Translations under genes and position numbers: made by a program
Shown: positions 17,507 through 26,576 of the stretch, one piece after another
Position numbering within the stretch: the stretch's first letter is position 1
How the letters are laid out: each line of letters begins with the position of its first letter
Assembly: GCF_000013765.1 (NCBI RefSeq)
Contig: NC_007954.1
Location: forward strand, 3,162,001 to 3,226,000
DNA length: 64,000 nt
DNA from: Shewanella denitrificans OS217
GTDB taxonomy: Bacteria > Pseudomonadota > Gammaproteobacteria > Enterobacterales > Shewanellaceae
Direction: 5' to 3'
Notes under the pieces: model-generated
Told to the model about the DNA's origin: nothing
The model's database searches: none
Seen by the model: the letters and a program-made list of their open reading frames with translations, nothing else

Positions 17507-18098
17507 GTTCTGACCCTCTAAATGGTTCAATGGTTACATGACCATCAGCACTAATACCTTCCCGCACGAAGACTTTTTTTACCGTTAACAACAATATTTT
17601 AATATCTAACCAAAAACTTTGATTATCAACATACCAAACATCAAACTTAAACTTATCTTCCCAGCTAATCGCATTGCGTCCATTGATTTGTGCCCAACCG
17701 GTAATGCCAGGACGAACATTATGCCTGCGAGCTTGTTCTTGAGAATACAGAGGCAGATATTCTACCAATAATGGGCGAGGTCCGACTAAGCTCATGTCAC
17801 CTTTCAATACATTAAACAAACTTGGTATCTCATCTAAACTGGTAGAGCGTAGTTTCATCCCAAAAGAAGTTAAACGCTCAGCATCAGGTAAAAGAGATCC
17901 ATGCTCATCGACTGCATTGCTCATTGAACGAAACTTGTATAAATGCAACAATTTACCATGTATACCTGGTCGTTTTTGTACAAAAATAACTGGGCTACCA
18001 ATTTTTATTGACACTAGCAACATTAAAAATAAAAAAATAGGCAACAATAAAAAAATTGTCATTAATGAGACTACTATATCAAAAAATCTTTTAATCAT
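17496..18098 (-). CDS. pglC: Initiating sugar phosphate transferase (PglC/WcaJ-C-terminal type)
   Basis: This 200-residue small polyprenyl-phosphate sugar-1-phosphate transferase has one N-terminal re-entrant membrane helix (about 8-32), QKRPGIHGKLLHLYKFRSM, the catalytic Asp-Glu pair in TSLDEIPSLFNVL, and GDMSLVGPRPLL. It would transfer the diacetamido sugar phosphate to undecaprenyl phosphate and so start the repeat unit. It overlaps the upstream glycosyltransferase gene by 8 bases. Its short length, without the large N-terminal domain, is PglC-like rather than WbaP-like. Confidence 0.9.
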   Translation of the reverse strand: MIKRFFDIVVSLMTIFLLLPIFLFLMLLVSIKIGSPVIFVQKRPGIHGKLLHLYKFRSMSNAVDEHGSLLPDAERLTSFGMKLRSTSLDEIPSLFNVLKGDMSLVGPRPLLVEYLPLYSQEQARRHNVRPGITGWAQINGRNAISWEDKFKFDVWYVDNQSFWLDIKILLLTVKKVFVREGISADGHVTIEPFRGSERGS

Positions 18099-19236
18099 TT
18101 TCTAAAACCTTATTATAAAAATTTAAAAGTTTTTTTTGATAAAAACTTCTTTCAAAGTTGGTTTTTATATTTTCACTTGCTTCTTTTTTGACAGAAAGTA
18201 GTTTTGCATTATCTAAACTTAAAAAATCATTCATCGCAGATTCTAAAGCATCAATACATTTAGGTTTAACCAACCAACCATTTACATCATGCGAAATTAT
18301 CTCATTACAGCCTGGAATATCAGTTACAATACAAGGTAACTCCATAGCTCCAGCTTGTAAAACGACATTCGGAAAACCTTCCCTGTAACTTGGTAGTATT
18401 AGACAACTTGAAATTGACATTATTGGACGAATATCGTTTAAAAAACCAAAGTCAATGATATTAGGATTCACCTTTATTTTCAGAAGCGTATCATCATCAG
18501 GAGGAGCAGTTGTATCTAACGCGCCAACAATTAACAATTTAGAATTGTCATTCAAATTTATAAATGCATTAACAAGTTCCTTAATGCCTTTGTCAACATT
18601 TAAGCGACCCACATATAAAAAAACCTTGCACCCCTCCAGCTTATAACTAGAAATTAAATTTGATTTTACTGACAAATCTACAATATCGGGATCAAAATAA
18701 CACAAATCCACTCCAGCTATATTTCCATTCCCAATAACTTCAAATTTTGATTCAGAAAAACCAAACCGATAAAATTGCCTCCAAACACCATAACCTTCAC
18801 AAACAATGTGAGTATTTAAATAAATAACCAACTTATCTGTAAACTTTAATATTAAGTGTTTAAATCCTGTTGCAGTAGGAAAGAGCAACCCTGTAAATGT
18901 ATGAATTCGATGAGGTACTCGTGCAAAATAAGCGGCAATGGCACAGACTAAACCTGCCTTTGGGGTATAAGAATGTATAATGTGTGGTTTAATTCTTAAC
19001 AGCAAATAAAACATTTTAAAAATAGAAAACAAATCCTTAAAAGGCGAATACCCTCGGTACATATTAATTGTAAAACATCTTACATTTTCAATGTCAGCAA
19101 CTTGTTGAATTCCAGTGGAACTAGCCAAAAATACTTCATACTCTTCATTTAAGAAGGTTGGTTGTGATTGTAAAATAGTTGCCAACGTTTCAGGAACAGT
19201 CGTGACTATCAATAATTTTTTCATATACTTAAACAC
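18091..19236 (-). CDS. Glycosyltransferase family 4, PglA-like
   Basis: This 377-381 residue protein starts at ATG 19224 or GTG 19236; MKKLLIVTT from 19224 is the more natural N-terminus. GT4 hallmarks are KVFLYVGRLNVDKGIKELV, SCLILPSYREGFPNVVLQAGAMELP (donor-binding Glu) and the N-terminal run IHSYTPKAGLVCAIAAYFARV. In pgl-type loci the gene beside pglC adds the second sugar to the lipid-linked diacetamido sugar, and this gene is in that position. Donor sugar unknown. Confidence 0.85.
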   Translation of the reverse strand: MFKYMKKLLIVTTVPETLATILQSQPTFLNEEYEVFLASSTGIQQVADIENVRCFTINMYRGYSPFKDLFSIFKMFYLLLRIKPHIIHSYTPKAGLVCAIAAYFARVPHRIHTFTGLLFPTATGFKHLILKFTDKLVIYLNTHIVCEGYGVWRQFYRFGFSESKFEVIGNGNIAGVDLCYFDPDIVDLSVKSNLISSYKLEGCKVFLYVGRLNVDKGIKELVNAFINLNDNSKLLIVGALDTTAPPDDDTLLKIKVNPNIIDFGFLNDIRPIMSISSCLILPSYREGFPNVVLQAGAMELPCIVTDIPGCNEIISHDVNGWLVKPKCIDALESAMNDFLSLDNAKLLSVKKEASENIKTNFERSFYQKKLLNFYNKVLEND

Positions 19237-19365
19237 TTAGTTATATTGCTTAACTACCCATTGAGTTCAAAGTCATCAAACGACTAAAAAGCAACTCCAC
19301 ATTGTGCCAACCATAAATGAACTACCAGTTAACCAATAATTCATAGTTCAGCCATTAACCTACCA

Positions 19366-20439
19366 TCAGTTAACTGAAGATCTCAAAACTTTTAAAAATT
19401 GTTTGTACTGTGCTTGTATACAATAAATATTTTCAACACGCTCACGCCCTGAAGCTCCAAGTTTAAGACTTAATTGACGATCTTTTATAAGCTGAGTTAG
19501 AGCTTCATACCATTCATCATCAGAATTGACTAACAATCCACAACACTCATTTTTTACAATATCAATATTAGCACCAAAATTAGATGCTACTACAGGTTTG
19601 CCTGTAGCCATATATTGAATAAGCTTATAGCCACATTTGCCTCGTTCCCAATTAGTAGAGGCAATTGGCATAATACCAATATCTGAATGTTTGATAATGA
19701 AAGCTTCCGTTGACTCTTCCCATGGAATAATTTCTAAATCAATATCTGGAAAAAAATCACCAACTGAAGTCGTGGCACCTACTAATACAAGCTTAGCTTT
19801 ATTCTCTAAACAAACTCTAATCAAAACATCTTTTAATTCAACCACATACTTTTGAGTACTTGGCGAACCGATCCAACAAACTGTAGGAACTTCCTGACGA
19901 GTAGACTCTTGAACATATCTATCAATATCAATCACAGTAGGAATGACTGTAACATTTTTAGCGCCGTAAAATTTTGCTTTAGAAAATAAAAAATCATTAC
20001 CTGTTATAACAATATGTGCATTATTCATAACAACGTTTATTTTGTCTTTCAAAAAAAACTTAACCATCCAATTAGATGATTCTTCATACATTTGAAATAT
20101 TGCATCATCATAATCCACAACATATTTTACATTAAAAAAATTCAATAATCTTTCAATTGTTGCAGGAAAATATGGAAATAACTCCTTTTCAATTATAACA
20201 ACGTCATACTTATGAATAGTAATAATCTGGAATAGTCTTTTTACATACGAATATATAACTTTAGATTTTCGTCTGACGCCATGGCTGTATAAATCAGTCA
20301 AATACTCATCATCAAATAAAGGATATGTTACAACACTGCCAAATAAACTATTTACATACTTATAGTACTGAAAGAAACGTAAGCGACTACTCGCCCCTAA
20401 CCTGCCATACCTACTAAATACAACGACCTTAAATTCCAT
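19366..20439 (-). CDS. Glycosyltransferase (GT-B, GT4-like)
   Basis: This 357-residue protein has an N-terminus typical of the GT4 group (VVVFSRYGRLGASSRLRFFQ) and the C-terminal donor domain with TVCWIGSPSTQKYV, HSDIGIMPIASTNWERGKCGYK and GKPVVASNFGANIDIV. It would add one sugar of the repeat unit on the cytoplasmic face. It is 28 bases after wzy and 129 bases before the next gene. Base composition is AT-rich, like its neighbours. Linkage and donor cannot be predicted. Confidence 0.8.
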   Translation of the reverse strand: MEFKVVVFSRYGRLGASSRLRFFQYYKYVNSLFGSVVTYPLFDDEYLTDLYSHGVRRKSKVIYSYVKRLFQIITIHKYDVVIIEKELFPYFPATIERLLNFFNVKYVVDYDDAIFQMYEESSNWMVKFFLKDKINVVMNNAHIVITGNDFLFSKAKFYGAKNVTVIPTVIDIDRYVQESTRQEVPTVCWIGSPSTQKYVVELKDVLIRVCLENKAKLVLVGATTSVGDFFPDIDLEIIPWEESTEAFIIKHSDIGIMPIASTNWERGKCGYKLIQYMATGKPVVASNFGANIDIVKNECCGLLVNSDDEWYEALTQLIKDRQLSLKLGASGRERVENIYCIQAQYKQFLKVLRSSVN

Positions 20440-20467
20440 ACATTAAATCTCGATAAAAATAGAACCT

Positions 20468-21742
20468 TTAACGGTTCAGCCTAACAAACCTAGCACCGTC
20501 GACTAATAAATGTGGCAGACATACAATCCACAAATAATCAAATTTTGCAAAATATGGATTAGTTGCACTAGCTATCATTATGCAAAATACGCCGGTTAAC
20601 ATTGGAGGTATGGATATGGATAAATAACTATCACTCAGCATAGCTAATCTCAAACGTAATATCCCGCATATAAACCAAAACAAAAAGAATAGCACGCCAA
20701 ACAAACCTGTTGAAAAAAGCATATATATATAAGTTAACTCATAAGCCCAAGGCATGTCGACATCTCTAACAACCTCTACTTGGCCACCATTTCCTGAACC
20801 AAAAATTAAATTTGAATCATACCAACCACTCATTAATGAATGAAATTGAATTGTTCGCAAATTAGAGTTAGCACCAGCACTTGCTTCAGGATCAAAACCA
20901 TTAACAAATTCATTAAACAATGTATTGATATTCAAACCAAACTTATTAAATAATATATAGGTCATCGTTGCGACAACAAAAAATAACAAGCAAATAAGAA
21001 TAGGAGATTTAAACAATAATACAATGGGATTATAAGGTAATCGCTTGCTGTTTAACACTAAATTTGAAAAAACAATAATAATCGGTAAAAGTAAAATTAT
21101 CAACCAAAAAGCTTTTCTTCCCGTCAAAAAAACCAAGATAAGTGATAAGAAACATAAAAAAATCTTAGGTAAATGGATCTTTTTTTGAGAAATATCATTC
21201 CAAGTTATATGAAACAGCATTGGAACAAGAAAGATCAAGGATGTTATTGTATGTAACTTATACTCAATAAAACCCTCGTATAAACCGAAAGATTGACCTT
21301 GATCGAGTTCAAAATAAAGAAACCCAGGAACAATTCCAACATCATGGCCTAAATAAATAAAAGTGTAAATAACAATACATACCAAAGAAAAGATTAAGGT
21401 TCTCGTAAAATAAATAAAGAAGTTTACTTGCAAAGACAGTGTACTGATAAATAAATAACAAAGAGGCCATAGCACCTGCGTGCTAATTACCCTAAACGCA
21501 CCAGCATTACCATTAAGTTGACCATAAAAAGAATATAACAACCCAACCAAAGAATATAAAAAAAGTAAAGACAAAGTCTGCTTTGAAAGTAACGCACCGT
21601 TTCTAACAATATCAATAGTTATAATTAGAATTAACAGCCCCAGAATGGGAGCTTTTATTGAGACATAGGAAGTCGGTATGAACAACACTAAAAAAACCAA
21701 TAGCAAACAAAGAGATGAAGATAACGACCTAATACAAAACAT
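20468..21742 (-). CDS. wzy: O-antigen polymerase-like membrane protein (Wzy)
   Basis: This 424-residue protein has about eleven hydrophobic segments and one large extracytoplasmic loop near residues 270-320 (FNEFVNGFDPEASAGANSN and following, with GSGNG). That is the usual layout of Wzy polymerases and O-antigen ligases. Placement inside a Wzx/Wzz locus favours Wzy, which joins repeat units in the periplasm. Sequence identity between Wzy proteins is low, so the call rests on topology and context. The gene is very AT-rich. Confidence 0.75.
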   Translation of the reverse strand: MFCIRSLSSSLCLLLVFLVLFIPTSYVSIKAPILGLLILIITIDIVRNGALLSKQTLSLLFLYSLVGLLYSFYGQLNGNAGAFRVISTQVLWPLCYLFISTLSLQVNFFIYFTRTLIFSLVCIVIYTFIYLGHDVGIVPGFLYFELDQGQSFGLYEGFIEYKLHTITSLIFLVPMLFHITWNDISQKKIHLPKIFLCFLSLILVFLTGRKAFWLIILLLPIIIVFSNLVLNSKRLPYNPIVLLFKSPILICLLFFVVATMTYILFNKFGLNINTLFNEFVNGFDPEASAGANSNLRTIQFHSLMSGWYDSNLIFGSGNGGQVEVVRDVDMPWAYELTYIYMLFSTGLFGVLFFLFWFICGILRLRLAMLSDSYLSISIPPMLTGVFCIMIASATNPYFAKFDYLWIVCLPHLLVDGARFVRLNR

Positions 21743-21744
21743 TA

Positions 21745-22617
21745 CTAACCTTTGAATCTATTATAAATTAGTTTTAGAGCAATCAAAAAACTCCCCCCCA
21801 CAATAAACAATTTAACACCATTAATATAATCGTTATTAAGCAATAAAAAAAGGCTCTGTTTTGTTTTGTTATGGCGAATGGCATCGACAACCGCAGATGA
21901 TTTAGGCAAAGAAGATAGAATAAGATCAGTTTCTTCGAAATTCTTCAATCCATTTTTTAACGAAGTGTTAGCACCATGAATTCTGTAACTAGCTAAAGAT
22001 TGGTGTGTACATGCCGCAGAATTTGAATCTGAAATTTTCAAAATCAAATCAAAATCTTCATTTTGCTCCAGGTCAGGGTTAATCCCTCCAACTGAATAAA
22101 AGCATTCTTTTTTCACAAGTAAAGATGAAAATATAATGAAATTACCATTTAATAACAATTGGAATATGTTTTTTTCAGAATGTGCTTTTATTTTACTTAT
22201 AATTCTGGAATATAGATTCACCATTGGGATACTAGCCCCCAATTCAGTAATAAGTTGAACCCTACTATATACAAGGCCGAGATTAGCAGAAGAAGATTTC
22301 ACCAGATCCATTTGCATCATTAATTTATCTTTACACCATAAATCATCAGCATCTAAAAAAGCGATCCACTCGCCACTGGCTTCAGCTGCTGCTAAGTTTC
22401 TGGCTAGTCCTAATGGAGTATGCTCTGGTGCAAATATATACTTAATCCTATTATCATTAAATGATTTTACAATCGAAGCGCTAGTATCAGTTGATTGATT
22501 ATCCCAAAAGACAACTTCGAAATCGGTATAAGTTTGAGCGATGACAGACTCAACACATTCAAAAAGATATTTATCGCTGTTAAAACAATTAATAATTACA
22601 CTTATTTTTGGAGACAA
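21745..22617 (-). CDS. Family 2 glycosyltransferase
   Basis: This 290-residue protein has the GT-A nucleotide-binding start PKISVIINCFNSDKYLFECV, VVFWDNQSTDTSASIV, the GEWIAFLDADDLWCKDKL stretch with the metal-binding acidic residues, and an acceptor region around INPDLEQNEDFDLILKI. A C-terminal hydrophobic stretch (about 265-285) may tether it to the membrane. It is 2 bases upstream of wzy. It adds one residue of the repeat unit; donor unknown. Confidence 0.88.
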   Translation of the reverse strand: MSPKISVIINCFNSDKYLFECVESVIAQTYTDFEVVFWDNQSTDTSASIVKSFNDNRIKYIFAPEHTPLGLARNLAAAEASGEWIAFLDADDLWCKDKLMMQMDLVKSSSANLGLVYSRVQLITELGASIPMVNLYSRIISKIKAHSEKNIFQLLLNGNFIIFSSLLVKKECFYSVGGINPDLEQNEDFDLILKISDSNSAACTHQSLASYRIHGANTSLKNGLKNFEETDLILSSLPKSSAVVDAIRHNKTKQSLFLLLNNDYINGVKLFIVGGSFLIALKLIYNRFKG

Positions 22618-22639
22618 AATGGCACCTTTAAATTTTAAC

Positions 22640-23875
22640 TTAACGGCTTATGAAGCCTGATTCATTTTCAATCGGATGATGTAATTTAGTAATTAACTTA
22701 GTAAAAAAATCTTCATCCGAATACCCTAAAACAATAAGTTCATGCAGTGTACAAGAAGACTCTCTAAGATGTGCGAGAAATTTATCCGTTATTACATTAG
22801 GAGAATGATGTTGCTTCCAATACTCATAAGAATTTTTTGATACAGCAGAAAAATCATTTACTAACTTTTCAATCTCCACATCAAGAGAAGATACATCTTC
22901 TAGATGTTCGCTTGTAATTTCTTCACCAACATTAAAACCTTTGACATCGAATAAATACTTGTATTTATACAGCCCTTGTATTTCTTGATATGAATAATCT
23001 AAACAAAAAGTTGGAATTTTATTTTTCGCTCCTTCTAGAGCACTTGTTCCCATACTAAATACAATATGATGTGATGCAATAAGACTATCTAACCCATCAA
23101 AAGGAACTGTTCCGACAAAATTGCAGTTAAGATGCTTACAAAGAGATGCATGTTCTTTGATTTTTGATGTTGACACGCCATCACCGACAATAGTTAAAGA
23201 AATTTTCCGCGACAGCCCATCAAGTCGATCGATAGTATGCAATAATATAGGTACTTTAAAACCCTCTAGCCGGCCAAGCCATAAACATTTTATATCATCA
23301 ATTGGTGCAAAATTTATGACAGTTTTATTTTCATACCCCGTCATTATTGGTAGTAAAGGATATGTATCTAAGGGTACATTAAAATACCTATACGTTTTAT
23401 TTTTATTTTCTAAATCCATAAATGCGATCGATTGTTTATGCAATAAAACTTTTAGCATATTTTTTATTTTCCTCTTCCTTAAAAAAGAGAAAGAATTGAC
23501 TAAAGGAGCAATAAACTTAAAAAGTGTTTTAGATGGATGATTAGAAACTAACCCAGGGAATAAGTTATCAGGATGTAAATTCCAGAAAAAAACGTCTATA
23601 TCTCGAGGAAAGGAACTTACCTTATGAATTCGCCACAAAGGAATACTTTGTAAAATTAAAACTGAATTAACAGGCAGTAATTCTGGTTGATCAAATGGAA
23701 CAAACTTAACATTATCTGGTAAATTTCTTGCCATATACCCATTATCAAAATCCATCAGGATCACTTTGAATGATTTTGACAAAATAGTGGCCAAACGAAG
23801 GAAAAGTACTGAGACGCCTCCCACTTCACGATAAGGAAAATAAAAAACTAGCGTTTTGTTACAATTCATAAACAC
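22640..23875 (-). CDS. Glycosyltransferase (GT-B type)
   Basis: This 411-residue protein has an N-terminal acceptor domain starting LVFYFPYREVGGVSVLFLRL and a C-terminal donor half with IKCLWLGRLEGFKVPILLHT, SLTIVGDGVSTSKIKEHA and HIVFSMGTSALEGAKNKIPT. The Glu/Gly-rich donor loop fits GT4/GT1-like enzymes, although the usual E-x7-E pair is degenerate. It is 31 bases downstream of the CDP-sugar aminotransferase gene, so it may use that sugar; this is inference from position only. Confidence 0.7.
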   Translation of the reverse strand: MFMNCNKTLVFYFPYREVGGVSVLFLRLATILSKSFKVILMDFDNGYMARNLPDNVKFVPFDQPELLPVNSVLILQSIPLWRIHKVSSFPRDIDVFFWNLHPDNLFPGLVSNHPSKTLFKFIAPLVNSFSFLRKRKIKNMLKVLLHKQSIAFMDLENKNKTYRYFNVPLDTYPLLPIMTGYENKTVINFAPIDDIKCLWLGRLEGFKVPILLHTIDRLDGLSRKISLTIVGDGVSTSKIKEHASLCKHLNCNFVGTVPFDGLDSLIASHHIVFSMGTSALEGAKNKIPTFCLDYSYQEIQGLYKYKYLFDVKGFNVGEEITSEHLEDVSSLDVEIEKLVNDFSAVSKNSYEYWKQHHSPNVITDKFLAHLRESSCTLHELIVLGYSDEDFFTKLITKLHHPIENESGFISR

Positions 23876-23906
23876 TTTGCAACCTAATTAAGAATACATT
23901 CAACTT

Positions 23907-25040
23907 TTAAAAATTATACTTTTTATTAAAGTAATCTTTGATAGCATCAACAACATAACTGACCTCTGAGTCGGACAAATCAAAATGCATAGGCAATGTC
24001 AAGATCTGTTTAGACAACAACTCAGTAACTGGTAGCGAATAATTTGACTTGTATAGAGTTAAGTAATGATTTGGTTGATAGTGAATTCCTGTTTCAATAC
24101 CTTTTTCTAGAAGATGAGCTTTTAATTCATCACGAGTATCATCAGTAACTTTTATTACAAATATATGTGGAGTAATCTCTTCAAAATCAAGATCAAGTAA
24201 TGTAATACTCTTTAGTTCACTCAACTCTGCGCTGTATTTTTTTGCAATATCTTTTCTTCTTTTTGCAAAATTATCGGCTTTTTTAAGTTGTTCACGGCCA
24301 ATGGCAGCCATAATATTGCTCATATGATACCTAAAGCCTTGATGCTGCACATCAAAAGTCCAACTACGTTCACCGTTATAGCGTCGTTCGGAGTCATTTT
24401 CAACCCCTAACAATCTAGCATCTCTTATTCGTTGCTGAAGATTGCTATCGCTAGTTATAATGGCACCGCCTTCACCTGAAGTGATATTTTTTATTCCGTC
24501 AAAACTAAAACAAATGACATCACCTTCCAGACCAATTTTCTTACTATTTCGGGTACATGTAAATGAGTGTGCAGCGTCTTCAATAACTCTTAAGTTATAT
24601 TTATTGGCAAGTTCATAAATTAAGGGGATTTGAGCGGAATTACTTCCATAATGCACAGGCATAATTGCTTTTGTTTTTGATGTGATTCTTGCTTCTAAAT
24701 CAATAAGGTCAATGAAACAATCACTTTCGTTCACATCACATGAAACGGGTTGTGCCCCTGTTGCTGAAATAGCTTGATATGATGCAACGTATGTTAAGGA
24801 AGGCACTAAAACTTCGTCACCATGACTGATATCCATACCAGCTAGAGCAAGATGTAAAGCTGCAGTTCCAGTATTAACGCATATGACATTAGACTCGTCT
24901 ATGCCTATATATTTAGCGATCTCCCTCTCAAACAATTGGACTTCTAAGCCCATACCAAGAAATTCTTTATCTAAAACTGATAATACGGCTAGCTTTTCTT
25001 CCTGCCCTATTGATGATTTTGATAATCTTATTCTATTCAT
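23907..25040 (-). CDS. DegT/DnrJ/EryC1 aminotransferase (CDP-sugar branch)
   Basis: This 377-residue PLP enzyme has VNTGTAALHLALAGMDISHGDE, VIEDAAHSFTCTRNSKKIG and the PLP lysine in CFSFDGIKNITSGEGG. It follows rfbF, rfbG and a small epimerase-like gene in the same transcript, so the natural substrate is a CDP-4-keto-6-deoxyhexose. The family aminates either C3 or C4; similarity in style to WecE-like enzymes suggests C4. No RfbH-type 3-dehydratase is present, so a 3,6-dideoxyhexose is not expected. Confidence 0.82.
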   Translation of the reverse strand: MNRIRLSKSSIGQEEKLAVLSVLDKEFLGMGLEVQLFEREIAKYIGIDESNVICVNTGTAALHLALAGMDISHGDEVLVPSLTYVASYQAISATGAQPVSCDVNESDCFIDLIDLEARITSKTKAIMPVHYGSNSAQIPLIYELANKYNLRVIEDAAHSFTCTRNSKKIGLEGDVICFSFDGIKNITSGEGGAIITSDSNLQQRIRDARLLGVENDSERRYNGERSWTFDVQHQGFRYHMSNIMAAIGREQLKKADNFAKRRKDIAKKYSAELSELKSITLLDLDFEEITPHIFVIKVTDDTRDELKAHLLEKGIETGIHYQPNHYLTLYKSNYSLPVTELLSKQILTLPMHFDLSDSEVSYVVDAIKDYFNKKYNF

Positions 25041-25043
25041 AAT

Positions 25044-25472
25044 TTACCACTTATAAGGAATATAACTTAATGCCTCTGAAATAGATTCTGAAGGATCATG
25101 TTCAATACTGGCAATATTTAGTAACAGATTCAATCCAGAACCAACGCCTTGAAATGCAACCCAGACACCAGCAGGGACTGTTAGTCGAACATAATTATCA
25201 GGAGACGCTATGACATCTACATACTCACCATACGAATTACTTTCATATCTATCGTCATAGAAAACAAATCTTATGCTACCAACTGGTACAACTAAGTTTA
25301 GAATCATTTTCGTATGTTTTTTCCAGCCTTTAATATCATCTAAATGAACACTAGAAAAATATGCTTCACCAAATGAACTAAAGCTTTCATCGGAATTTTT
25401 TAAAGCATGATAAATATCACCTTTCTCATTTAATATTCGCTTTAATCGAGTAATAACAATTCCGTCAATCAT
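25044..25472 (-). CDS. RmlC-like cupin, putative CDP-4-keto-6-deoxyhexose epimerase
   Basis: This 142-residue protein is shorter than the normal 180-residue RmlC but has the same cupin order. A possible catalytic His lies in WKKHTKMILNLVVPVGSIRF, followed by FVFYDDRYES and PAGVWVAFQGVG. It starts with a one-base overlap (TAATG) with rfbG. A true RfbC for the rhamnose pathway is present separately at 29413, so this copy probably serves the CDP branch. It could be a 3- or 5-epimerase, or have another cupin function. Confidence 0.7.
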   Translation of the reverse strand: MIDGIVITRLKRILNEKGDIYHALKNSDESFSSFGEAYFSSVHLDDIKGWKKHTKMILNLVVPVGSIRFVFYDDRYESNSYGEYVDVIASPDNYVRLTVPAGVWVAFQGVGSGLNLLLNIASIEHDPSESISEALSYIPYKW

Positions 25473-26572
25473 TAGTCACACCATGATATATTTTTTTCTT
25501 TAGCTATTCGTTGATATTCATTAATTTGCATAGAAGTAAATTTCATCATGTCTTTTTCTTTCTGATAAAACTCGTAATACCACTCACTCACAAATTTAAT
25601 GCACTGATTATAATTTAGGTTAGCTTCCCACTTCAAATTAAATAGAGCCTTATCACAGTTTAATTTAAGTAAACCAGCTTCATGAAAGGGGATATTGTCG
25701 GTCACAACATAGGCATCATCGGTATTTTTAAAATACCAATATTTACTTAGATCAGAAAGCAAATCTTTGACTGTATGATTTTGCTCTGATCTTGGGCCAA
25801 AATTGTACTGTTGCCCATGGTTATTTGAATCTAAAGCTAGCCCTTGACCAAGTGCTAAATAACCACTTAATGGTTCTAAAACGTGTTGCCACGGTCTTGT
25901 AGCATCAGGACATCTAATTTCGACCTGGAGATTTTTATTCCAAGCTCGCATACAATCAGCGACAATTCGATCAGGCGCCCAATCTCCACCACCAATAACA
26001 TTACCAGCTCTGCCTGTCGCTACTCTTACATTATCATCAGCCGTTGGAAAAAATGATTGTTGATAAGCATGGAAAATAACTTCAGCAGCACCTTTTGAAC
26101 CACTATAAATGTCACGACCACCAACAGCGTCAGTCTCTTTATATCCCCAGACCCATTCAACGTTTTCATAGCACTTATCACTAGTAATAATTACTGCGTA
26201 ACATTTATGCGTAAACTTTCGAAGAACCTCAAGGACATTAGCAGTTCCCATTACATTCGTTGAAATAGTCTCTAAAGGGTTACTATAAGATAAAGATACT
26301 ATCGGCTGAGCTGCTAGATGAAAAAGAAAATCAGGTTTAAAATCAGTAATGATTTTTGTTATAGTATTTAAATCACGTATATCGGCAATATGATGTGTAA
26401 TTTTCTTTTCAAGTTCTAGTTCTTCAAACATCGATGGTTTTGTTGGAATATCAATTGATAAACCACAAACCTCTGCACCGAGCTCAAGCAACCAAGCTGT
26501 TAACCAGGTTCCTTTAAAACCTGTATGTCCAGTAATTAAGACTTTTTTCCCATTATAAATACTTCCAAACAT
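25472..26572 (-). CDS. rfbG: CDP-glucose 4,6-dehydratase
   Basis: This roughly 366-residue SDR starts at ATG 26572 (MFGSIYNGKKVLITGHTGFK); an upstream in-frame extension to 26620 overlaps rfbF and is rejected. It has GHTGFKGTWL for NAD, HLAAQPIVSLSYSNPLETIS, ITSDKCYEN and the catalytic Tyr/Lys in RDIYSGSKGAAE, all typical of RfbG. It converts CDP-glucose to CDP-4-keto-6-deoxyglucose. It lies 4 bases downstream of rfbF. Confidence 0.93.
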   Translation of the reverse strand: MFGSIYNGKKVLITGHTGFKGTWLTAWLLELGAEVCGLSIDIPTKPSMFEELELEKKITHHIADIRDLNTITKIITDFKPDFLFHLAAQPIVSLSYSNPLETISTNVMGTANVLEVLRKFTHKCYAVIITSDKCYENVEWVWGYKETDAVGGRDIYSGSKGAAEVIFHAYQQSFFPTADDNVRVATGRAGNVIGGGDWAPDRIVADCMRAWNKNLQVEIRCPDATRPWQHVLEPLSGYLALGQGLALDSNNHGQQYNFGPRSEQNHTVKDLLSDLSKYWYFKNTDDAYVVTDNIPFHEAGLLKLNCDKALFNLKWEANLNYNQCIKFVSEWYYEFYQKEKDMMKFTSMQINEYQRIAKEKNISWCD

Positions 26573-26576
26573 ATAA

